Below, in pieces: positions 26,110 through 34,849 of a stretch of DNA of 64,000 nt. A program made the translations under genes and the position numbers. The DNA is from Hydractinia symbiolongicarpus (lineage: Eukaryota; Cnidaria; Hydrozoa; Anthoathecata; Hydractiniidae): positions 26,783,650-26,847,649 of the forward strand of contig NC_079887.1 of the NCBI RefSeq assembly GCF_029227915.1, written 5' to 3'. The notes under the pieces were generated by a model. It was not told the DNA's origin. It saw only the letters and a list, made by a program, of their open reading frames with translations, and did no database searches. Numbering within the stretch: the stretch's first letter is position 1; each line of letters begins with the position of its first letter.

Positions 26110-26920
26110 AATCGTTCGGGAAATGAGTTTACTCCCTGGGTACTTCCTTTGTATACTTTTAACTATACGGGCCTAGCCAGGATTTACGGGAAATCGCGGG
26201 TTTTCGTTTGCCGGCGATTAAACTTCTTTTATTTAGCGTCTCATCAAAAATGAAAACATTTTTGAAAACTACAAATCTCATGCGTTTTAGTGATGAAAAA
26301 ATAATTTAAAAAATCGTTTGGGAAATGAGTTTACTCCCTGGGTACTTTCTTTGCATACTTTTGACTATACGGGCCGAGTCCAGGATTTACGGGAAATCGC
26401 AGGTTTTCGTTTGCCGGCGATTAAACTTCTTTTATTCAGCGTCTCATCAAAAAAGAAAACATTTTTGAAAACTACAAGTCTCATGCGTTTTAGTGGTGAA
26501 AAAATAATTTAAAAAATCGTTCGGGAAATGAGTTTACTCCCTGGGTACTTCCTTTGTATACTTTTAACTATACGGGCCTAGCCAGGATTTACGGGAAATC
26601 GCGCGTTTTCGTTTGCCGGCGATTAAACTTCTTTTATTTAGCGTCTCATCAAAAATGAAAACATTTTTGAAAACTACAAATCTCATGCGTTTTAGTGATG
26701 AAAAAATAATTTAAAAAATCGTTTGGGAAATGAGTTTACTCCCTGGGTACTTTCTTTGCATACTTTTGACTATACGGGCCGAGTCCAGGATTTACGGGAA
26801 ATCGCAGGTTTTCGTTTGCCGGCGATTAAACTTCTTTTATTCAGCGTCTCATCAAAAAAGAAAACATTTTTGAAAACTACAAGTCTCATGCGTTTTAGTG
26901 GTGAAAAAATAATTTAAAAA
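26110..26920 (+). repeat. 2-monomer (405-bp) tandem duplication
   Basis: Two near-identical dimers lie side by side, about 26,110-26,515 and 26,516-26,920. Both have a GCCTAGCCAGGATTT head and the otherwise unseen substitution CATCAAAAAAGAAAAC (AAG in place of ATG) near 26,450 and 26,855. The most visible difference is GCGCGTTTTCG in the second against GCGGGTTTTCG in the first. A shared private mutation plus very high identity marks a very recent event. Confidence 0.85.
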
Positions 26921-26999
26921 ATCGTTCGGGAAATGAGTTTACTCCCTGGGTACTTTCTTTGTATACTTTTGACTATACGGGCCGAGTCCGGGATTTAGG

Positions 27000-27890
27000 G
27001 AAATCGCAGGTTTTCGTTTGCCGGCGATTAAACTGCTTTTATTCAGCGTCTCATCAAAAATGAAAACATTTTTGAAAACTACAAGTCTCATGCGTTTTAG
27101 TGGTGAAAAAATAATTTAAAAAATCGTTCGGGAAATGAGTTTACTCCCTGGGTACTTTCTTGTATACTTTTGACTATACGGGCCGAGTCCGGGATTTACG
27201 GGAAATCGCGGATTTTCGTTTGCCGGTGATTAAACTTCTTTTATTCAGCGTCCCATCAAATATGAAAATATTTTTGAAAACTACAAGTCTCATGCGTTTA
27301 GTGGTAAAAAAATAATATAAAAAATCGTTCGGGAAATGAGTTTACTCCCTGGGTACTTTCTTTATATACATTTGACTATACGGGCCAAGCCCGGGATTTA
27401 CGGGAACTCGCGGGTTTTCGTTTGCCGGCGATTAAACTTCTTTTATTCAGCGTCTCATCAAAAATGAAAACATTTTTGAAAACTACAAGTCTCATGCGTT
27501 TTAGTGGTGAAAAAATAATTTAAAAAATCGTTCGGGAAATGAGTTTACTCCCTGGGTACTTTCTTTGTATACTTTTGACTATACGGGCCGAGTCCGGGAT
27601 TTAGGGAAATCGCAGGTTTTCGTTTGCCGGCGATTAAACTGCTTTTATTCAGCGTCTCATCAAAAATGAAAACATTTTTGAAAACTACAAGTCTCATGCG
27701 TTTTAGTGGTGAAAAAATAATTTAAAAAATCGTTTGGGAAATGAGTTTACTCCCTGGGTACTTTCTTTGCATACTTTTGACTATACGGGCCGAGTCCAGG
27801 ATTTACGGGAAATCGCAGGTTTTCGTTTGCCGGCGATTAAACTTCTTTTATTCAGCGTCTCATCAAAAATGAAAACATTTTTGAAAACTA
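27000..27890 (+). repeat. Segment repeated 19 monomers upstream (copy 2)
   Basis: This is the partner of 23,160-24,050, sharing TTTATATACATTTGAC and the order of subtypes (the GGATTTTCG type, then a GGAACTCGCGGG type, then a GATTTAGGG type, then a GTCCAGG/TTTGCATAC type). It lies inside the zone dominated by the GTCCAGG/TTTGCATAC subtype (about 23.9-37.9 kb). Confidence 0.75.
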
Positions 27891-29139
27891 CAAGTCTCAT
27901 TCGTTTTAGTGGTGAAAAAATAATTTAAAAAATCGTTCGGGAAATGAGTTTACTCCCTGGGTACTTTCTTGTATACTTTTGACTATACGGGCCGAGTCCG
28001 GGATTTACGGGAAATCGCGGATTTTCGTTTGCCGGCAATTAAACTTCTTTTATTCAGCGTCCCATCAAATATGAAAATATTTTTGAAAACTACAAGTCTC
28101 ATGCGTTTTAGTGGTGAAAAAATAATTTAAAAAATCGTTCGGGAAATGAGTTTACTCCCTGGGTACTTTCTTTGTATACTTTTGACTATACGGGCCGAGT
28201 ACGGGATTTAGGGAAATCGCTGGTTTTCGTTTGCCGGCGATTAAACTGCTTTTATTCAGCGTCTCATCAAAAATGAAAACATTTTTGAAAACTACAAGTC
28301 TCATGCGTTTTAGTGGTGAAAAAATAATTTAAAAAATCGTTCGGGAAATGAGTTTACTCCCTGGGTACTTCCTTTGTATACTTTTGACTATACGGGCCAA
28401 GCCGGGATTTACGGGAAATCGTGGGTTTTCGTTTGCCGGCAATTAAACTTCTTTTATTCAGCGTCTCATCAAAAATGAAAACATTTTTAAAAACTACAAG
28501 TCTTATGCGTTTTAGTGGTGAAAAAATAATTTAAAAAATCGTTCGGGAAATGAGTTTACTCCCTGGGTACTTCCTTTGTATACTTTTAACTATACGGGCC
28601 TAGCCAGGATTTACGGGAAATCGCGGGTTTTCGTTTGCCGGCGATTAAACTTCTTTTATTCAGCGTCTCATCAAAAATGAAAACATTTTTGAAAACTACA
28701 AATCTCATGCGTTTTAGTGATGAAAAAATAATTTAAAAAATCGTTTGGGAAATGAGTTTACTCCCTGGGTACTTCCTTTGTATACTTTTGACTATACGGG
28801 CCAAGCCGGGATTTACGGGAAATCGCGGGTTTTCGTTTGCCGGCAATTAAACTTCTTTTATTCAGCGTCTCATCAAAAATGAAAACATTTTTGAAAACTA
28901 CAAGTCTCATGCGTTTTAGTGATGAAAAAATAATTTAAAAAATCGTTTGGGAAATGAGTTTACTCCCTGGGTACTTTCTTTGCATACTTTTGACTATACG
29001 GGCCGAGTCCAGGATTTACGGGAAATCGCAGGTTTTCGTTTGCCGGCGATTAAACTTCTTTTATTCAGCGTCTCATCAAAAATGAAAACATTTTTGAAAA
29101 CTACAAGTCTCATGCGTTTTAGTGGTGAAAAAATAATTT

Positions 29140-29945
29140 AAAAAATCGTTCGGGAAATGAGTTTACTCCCTGGGTACTTTCTTGTATACTTTTGACTATT
29201 CGGGCCGAGTCCAGGATTTAGGGAAATCGCAGGTTTTCGTTTGCCGCGATTAAACTGCTTTTATTCAGCGTCTCATCAAAAATGAAAACATTTTTGAAAA
29301 CGACAAGTCTCATATGTTTTAGTGGTGAAAAAATAATTTAAAAAATCGTTCGGGAAATGAGTTTACTCCCTGGGTACTTCCTTTGTATACTTTTGACTAT
29401 ACGGGCCTAGCCGGGATTTACGGGAAATCGCGGGTTTTCGTTTGCCGGCGATTAAACTTCTTTTATACAGCGTCTCATCAAAAATGAAAACATTTTTGAA
29501 AACTACAAGTCTCATGCGTTTTAGTGGTGAAAAAATAATTTAAAAAATCGTTCGGGAAATGAGTTTACTCCCTGGGTACTTTCTTGTATACTTTTGACTA
29601 TTCGGGCCGAGTCCAGGATTTAGGGAAATCGCAGGTTTTCGTTTGCCGCGATTAAACTGCTTTTATTCAGCGTCTCATCAAAAATGAAAACATTTTTGAA
29701 AACGACAAGTCTCATATGTTTTAGTGGTGAAAAAATAATTTAAAAAATCGTTCGGGAAATGAGTTTACTCCCTGGGTACTTCCTTTGTATACTTTTGACT
29801 ATACGGGCCTAGCCGGGATTTACGGGAAATCGCGGGTTTTCGTTTGCCGGCGATTAAACTTCTTTTATACAGCGTCTCATCAAAAATGAAAACATTTTTT
29901 AAAACTACAAGTCTTATGTGTTTTAGTGGTGAAAAAATAATTTAA
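29140..29945 (+). repeat. 2-monomer (402-bp) tandem duplication next to the insertion
   Basis: Two dimers, about 29,140-29,542 and 29,543-29,945. Both carry GACTATTCGGGCCGAG (TTTGACTATT at 29,191 and 29,593), the one-base deletion GCCGCGATT, the ACGACAAG change and CTCATATGTTTT. The deletion shortens the unit to 402 bp. The second dimer ends in the monomer that holds the transposon-like insertion. Confidence 0.85.
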
Positions 29946-29965
29946 AAAATCGTTCTGGAAATGAG

Positions 29966-29969
29966 TTAA
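29966..29969. repeat. TTAA target-site duplication, left
   Basis: TTAA directly precedes the element. With the right-hand TTAA and the flanks GAG and CTCACAGGG, removal of the element plus one TTAA restores the ordinary satellite motif GAGTTAACTCACAGGG, which is present uninterrupted in neighbouring monomers (for example near 31,722 and 32,934). Confidence 0.93.
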
Positions 29970-29986
29970 CCCTATTCGGTCCGGGG
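29970..29986 (+). repeat. Left terminal inverted repeat, 17 bp
   Basis: CCCTATTCGGTCCGGGG is the exact reverse complement of 30,694-30,710. On the left it is followed by 21 bp (29,987-30,007) that have no counterpart at the right end; after that, homology with the right end resumes in the G-rich palindrome. Confidence 0.92.
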
Positions 29987-30008
29987 TTTTTCGAACATAC
30001 TATGACCG

Positions 30009-30031
30009 GGGGGGGCGGATTCCGCCCCCCC
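30009..30031. repeat. Left subterminal GC palindrome
   Basis: Seven G then CGGA, a central T, then TCCG and seven C: an 11-bp perfect stem with a one-base centre. Its sequence equals the reverse complement of the right-hand palindrome, so it is part of an interrupted longer inverted repeat (17 bp, a 21-bp left-only gap, then about 24 bp). It could form a cruciform or hairpin, or bind transposase. Confidence 0.85.
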
Positions 30032-30670
30032 TCAATAACTTTTCATAGGGTTGTTCCAATTGAATCAAACTTGGCACACTTATAGTACGTCATAAAAGGA
30101 ACAAAATGGCGCCAAAATAAATTTGCTTGCGTCAGCACATTTTCTGTGACGTCATCAAAAGCTTTAAAATTGTTAAAAATGCCACTATCTGCTTAAAATA
30201 TAATTACTTTTGTTCTAGAGCGAATTTTTACATTCTGTTTGAAGTTTCTGAAAGCTAAATAAAAGTTGTTTAACATATCTTCCGGTTTTTACAGGATCGG
30301 ATGAAAAATTGCCAAAAATTGCCCGAAAATCCGTTTTTTTCCGATCTTCGAGTAAAATCCGACAAAATCGGGAAATCGGATTAGTCACGTGTTCAAATTA
30401 TTCAAAATGATTCTTCTTGATGAAACAAAGTTGTGTTGCAAGTTTCAAGTTCTAAGGATAATCCTAACAGGAGTTATTATATTTTCCCCATTATAAGGAT
30501 TTCATAGAGATTTTTAGGGGTAGTTTCGAGTAATGGCCAATATCAAAGCCTCTGAAAGGTATGGGACCTAAAAAATTAGCATGCAGGTGTCTAATAGATA
30601 AATGTTGAAACTTAGTAAGTATCATAGCCATATAACAAAGCAATCAGGAGTTATTAAAAAAAAACCGTCA
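30032..30670. other. MITE interior, no gene recognised
   Basis: About 640 bp of AT-rich sequence with no long ORF and no resemblance to the satellite. Visible pieces: an ATGGCGCCAAAAT patch near 30,106-30,118, GTGACGTCATC near 30,147, and a cluster of related CCGAT / ATCGG / AATCCG words between about 30,290 and 30,385 that could fold back on each other. The 11-mer AGGAGTTATTA occurs twice, near 30,470 and 30,647. A nine-A run lies just before the right palindrome. Confidence 0.6.
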
Positions 30671-30693
30671 GGGGGGGCGGAATCCGCCCCCCC
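30671..30693. repeat. Right subterminal GC palindrome
   Basis: Seven G then CGGA, a central A, then TCCG and seven C, preceded by an A tract and ACCGTCA. It mirrors 30,009-30,031 in inverted orientation. The C run continues to 11 bases and merges with the terminal repeat, a place where slippage or sequencing error in the homopolymer is likely. Confidence 0.85.
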
Positions 30694-30710
30694 CCCCGGA
30701 CCGAATAGGG
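30694..30710 (-). repeat. Right terminal inverted repeat, 17 bp
   Basis: CCCCGGACCGAATAGGG pairs perfectly with the left end. It joins straight onto an 11-C run (30,687-30,697) that is part of the right subterminal palindrome, without the 21-bp spacer seen on the left. Confidence 0.92.
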
Positions 30711-30714
30711 TTAA
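30711..30714. repeat. TTAA target-site duplication, right
   Basis: TTAA directly follows the right terminal inverted repeat and is followed by CTCACAGGG, the continuation of the interrupted monomer. Exact duplication without loss of flanking bases indicates a clean insertion. Confidence 0.93.
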
Positions 30715-33700
30715 CTCACAGGGTACTTTCTTTGTATACATTCGACTATACGTGCCAAGCCCGGAATTTACGGGAAATCGCGGGTTTTCGTTTGCCGGCG
30801 ATTAAACTTCTTTTATTCAGCGTCTCATCAAAAATGAAAACATTTTTAAAAACTACAAGTCTTATGCGTTTTAGTGGTGAAAAAATAATTTAAAAAATCG
30901 TTTGGGAAATGAGTTTACTCCCTGGGTACTTTCTTTGCATACTTTTGACTATACGGGCCGAGTCCAGGATTTACGGGAAATCGCAGGTTTTCGTTTGCCG
31001 GCGATTAAACTTCTTTTATTCAGCGTCTCATCAAAAATGAAAACATTTTTGAAAACTACAAGTCTCATGCGTTTTAGTGGTGAAAAAATAATTTAAAAAA
31101 TCGTTCGGGAAATGAGTTTACTCCCTGGGTACTTCCTTTGTATACTTTTGACTATACGGGCCAAGCCGGGATTTACGGGAAATCGCGGGTTTTCGTTTGC
31201 CGGCAATTAAACTTCTTTTATTCAGCGTCTCATCAAAAATGAAAACATTTTTGAAAACTACAAGTCTCATGCGTTTTAGTGATGAAAAAATAACTTAAAA
31301 AATCGTTTGGGAAATGAGTTTACTCCCTGGGTACTTTCTTTGCATACTTTTGACTATACGGGCCGAGTCCAGGATTTACGGGAAATCGCAGGTTTTCGTT
31401 TGCCGGCGATTAAACTTCTTTTATTCAGCGTCTCATCAAAAATGAAAACATTTTTGAAAACTACAAGTCTCATGCGTTTTAGTGGTGAAAAAATAATTTA
31501 AAAAATCGTTCGGGAAATGAGTTTACTCCCTGGGTACTTTCTTGTATACTTTTGACTATTCGGGCCGAGTCCAGGATTTAGGGAAATCGCAGGTTTTCGT
31601 TTGCCGGCGATTAAACTGCTTTTATTCAGCGTCTCATCAAAAATGAAAACATTTTTGAAAACGACAAGTCTCATGCGTTTTAGTGGTGAAAAAATAATTT
31701 AAAAAATCGTTCTGGAAATGAGTTAACTCACAGGGTACTTCCTTTGTATACATTCGACTATACGTGCCAAGCCCGGGATTTACGGGAAATCGCGGGTTTT
31801 CGTTTGCCGGCGATTAAACTTCTTTTATTCAGCGTCTCATCAAAAATGAAAACATTTTTAAAAACTACAAGTCTTATGCGTTTTAGTGGTGAAAAAATAA
31901 TTTAAAAAATCGTTTGGGAAATGAGTTTACTCCCTGGGTACTTTCTTTGCATACTTTTGACTATACGGGCCGAGTCCAGGATTTACGGGAAATCGCAGGT
32001 TTTCGTTTGCCGGCGATTAAACTTCTTTTATTCAGCGTCTCATCAAAAATGAAAACATTTTTGAAAACTACAAGTCTCATGCGTTTTAGTGGTGAAAAAA
32101 TAATTTAAAAAATCGTTCGGGAAATGAGTTTACTCCCTGGGTACTTTCTTGTATACTTTTGACTATACGGGCCGAGTCCGGGATTTACGGGAAATCGCGG
32201 ATTTTCGTTTGCCGGCGATTAAACTTCTTTTATTCAGCGTCCCATCAAATATGAAAATATTTTTGAAAACTACAAGTCTCATGCGTTTTAGTGGTGAAAA
32301 AATAATTTAAAAAATCGTTCGGGAAATGAGTTTACTCCCTGGGTACTTTCTTTGTATACTTTTGACTATTCGGGCCGAGTCCGGGATTTAGGGAAATCGC
32401 AGGTTTTCGTTTGCCGGCGATTAAGCTGCTTTTATTCAGCGTCTCATCAAAAATGAAAACATTTTTGAAAACTACAAGTCTCATGCGTTTTAGTGGTGAA
32501 AAAATAATTTAAAAAATCGTTCGGGAAATGAGTTTACTTCCTGGGTACTTCCTTTGTATACTTTTGACTATACGGGCCAAGCCGGGATTTACGGGAAATC
32601 GCGGGTTTTCGTTTGCCGGCGATTAAACTTCTTTTATTCAGCGTCTCATCAAAAATGAAAACATTTTTAAAAACTACAAGTCTTATGCGTTTTAGTGGTG
32701 AAAAAATAATTTAAAAAATCGTTCGGGAAATGAGTTTACTCCCTGGGTACTTCCTTTGTATACTTTTGAATATACGGGCCTAGCCGGGATTTACGGGAAA
32801 TCGCGGGTTTTCGTTTGCCGGCGATTAAACTTCTTTTATTCAGCGTCTCATCAAAAATGAAAACATTTTTAAAAACTACAAGTCTTATGCGTTTTAGTGG
32901 TGAAAAAATAATTTAAAAAATCGTTCTGGAAATGAGTTAACTCACAGGGTACTTTCTTTGTATACATTCGACTATACGTGCCAAGCCCGGGATTTACGGG
33001 AAATCGCGGGTTTTCGTTTGCCGGCGATTAAACTTCTTTTATTCAGCGTCTCATCAAAAATGAAAACATTTTTAAAATCTACAAGTCTTATGCGTTTTAG
33101 TGGTGAAAAAATAATTTAAAAAATCGGTCTGGAAATGAGTTTACTCCCTGGGTACTTTCTTTGTATACTTTTGACTATACGGGCCGAGTCCGGGATTTAG
33201 GGAAATCGCAGGTTTTCGTTTGCCGGCGATTAAACTTCTTTTATTCAGCGTCTCATCAAAAATGAAAACATTTTTGAAAACTACAAGTCTCATGCGTTTT
33301 ATTGGTGCAAAAATAATTTAAAAAATCGTTCGGGAAATGAGTTTACTCCCTGGGTACTTTCTTTGCATACTTTTGACTATACGGGCCGAGTCCAGGATTT
33401 ACGGGAAATCGCAGGTTTTCGTTTGCCGGCGATTAAACTTCTTTTATTCAGGGTCTCATCAAAAATGTAAACATTTTTGAAAACTACAAGTCTCATGCGT
33501 TTTAGTGGTGAAAAAATAATTTAAAAAATCGTTCGGGAAATGAGTTTACTCCCTGGGTACTTTCTTGCATACTTTTGACTATACGGGCCGAGTCCGGGAT
33601 TTACGGGAAATCGTGGATTTTCGTTTGCCGGTGATTAAACTTCTTTTATTCAGCGTCCCATCAAATATGAAAATATTTTTGAAAACTACAAGTCTCATGC

Positions 33701-34849
33701 GTTTAGTGGTAAAAAAATAATATAAAAAATCGTTCGGAAAATGAGTTTACTCCCTGGGTACTTTCTTTGTATACTTTTGACTATACGGGCCAAGCCCGGG
33801 ATTTACGGGAAATCGCGGGTTTTCGTTTGCCGGCGATTAAACTGCTTTTATTCAGCATCTCATCAAAAATGAAAACATTTTTGAAAACTAAAAGTCTCAT
33901 GCGTTTTAGTGGTGAAAAAATAATTTAAAAAATCGTTCGGGAAATGAGTTTACTCCCTGGGTACTTCCTTTGTGTGCTTTTGACTATACGGGCCAAGCCG
34001 GGATTTACGGGAAATCGCGAGTTTTCGTTTGCCGGCGATTAAGCTTCTTTTATTCAGCGTCTCATCAAAAATGAAAACATTTTTAAAAACTACAAGTCTC
34101 ATGCGTTTTAGTGGTGAAAAAATAATTTAAAAAATCGTTCTGGAAATGAGTTAACTCACAGGGTACTTTCTTTGTATACATTCGACTATACGTGCCAATC
34201 CCGGGATTTACGGGAAATCGCGGGTTTTCGTTTGCCGGCAATTAAACTTCTTTTATTCAGCGTCTCATCAAAAATGAAAACATTTTTAAAAACTACGAGT
34301 CTCATGCGTTTTAGTGGTGAAATAATAATTTAAAAAATCGTTTGGGAAATGAGTTTACTCCCTGGGTACTTTCTTTGCATACTTTTGACTATACGGGCCG
34401 AGTCCAGGATTTACGGGAAATCGCAGGTTTTCGTTTGCCGGCGATTAAACTTCTTTTATTCAGCGTCTCATCAAAAATGAAAACATTTTTGAAAACTACA
34501 AGTCTCATGCGTTTAGTGGTAAAAAAATAATATAAAAAATCGTTCGGGAAATGAGTTTACTCCCTGGGTACTTTCTTTGTATACTTTTGACTATACGGGC
34601 CAAGCCCGGGATTTACGGGAAATCGCGGGTTTTCGTTTGCCGGCGATTAAACTTCTTTTATTCAGCGTTTCATCAAAAATGAAAACATTTTTAAAAACTA
34701 CAAGTCTTATGCGTTTTAGTGGTGAAAAAATAATTTAAAAAATCGTTCTGGAAATGAGTTTACTCCCTGGGTACTTTCTTTGTATACTTTGGACTATACG
34801 GGCCGAGTCCGGGATTTAGGGAAATGGCAGGTTTTCGTTTGCCGGCGAA

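Larger units (their letters stand above)
1..29969 (+). repeat. Satellite array, left block, ~202-bp monomer, head to tail
   Basis: This is an uninterrupted tandem array of a monomer of about 202 bp, roughly 148 copies. Successive monomer heads (the GTCCGGGATTTACGGG-like motif) fall at 1, 203 and 405, and the same spacing continues to the insertion at 29,970. All monomers share one orientation except for a 102-bp inverted piece at 11,447-11,548. Length changes are mostly one base: TTTCTTGTATAC versus TTTCTTTGTATAC, TTTACGGG versus TTTAGGG, and AAGCCGGG versus AAGCCCGGG. No gene is visible. ORFs of about 60-70 codons appear repeatedly only because the monomer is repeated; 202 is not a multiple of three, so frames do not carry from one monomer to the next. 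The role is unknown. Centromeric, pericentromeric or subtelomeric heterochromatin is the usual setting for such arrays. Confidence 0.98.
29970..30710. mobile_element. piggyBac-type non-autonomous element (MITE), 741 bp
   Basis: This is the only non-satellite sequence in the window. Its ends are perfect 17-bp inverted repeats, CCCTATTCGGTCCGGGG and its reverse complement, and it is flanked on both sides by TTAA. TTAA duplication with ends beginning CCC is the hallmark of the piggyBac superfamily. The 741-bp interior is AT rich, contains no open frame that could encode a transposase, and has GC-rich palindromes just inside each end. It is therefore non-autonomous and would need a transposase supplied elsewhere. 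The interior includes an ATGGCGCC and a GTGACGTCATC motif, which I cannot assign to a known family. One 67-codon ORF (30,602-30,805) starts inside and runs into satellite; I do not regard it as a gene. Orientation is arbitrary. Confidence 0.92.

Noticed and set aside
29970-30710. LTR or retroviral insertion, or SINE
   Set aside because: Inverted rather than direct ends, TTAA duplication, no TG...CA long terminal repeats, no poly-A tail at an end and no tRNA-like A and B boxes.
29970-30710. Tc1/mariner or hAT MITE
   Set aside because: Mariner duplicates TA and hAT duplicates 8 bp. Here the duplicated unit is TTAA and the ends start CCC, which fits piggyBac better.
30602-30805. 67-codon ORF from the MITE into satellite
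   Set aside because: It crosses the transposon-satellite junction and runs through the G/C palindrome, giving a low-complexity proline/glycine stretch. It cannot predate the insertion.
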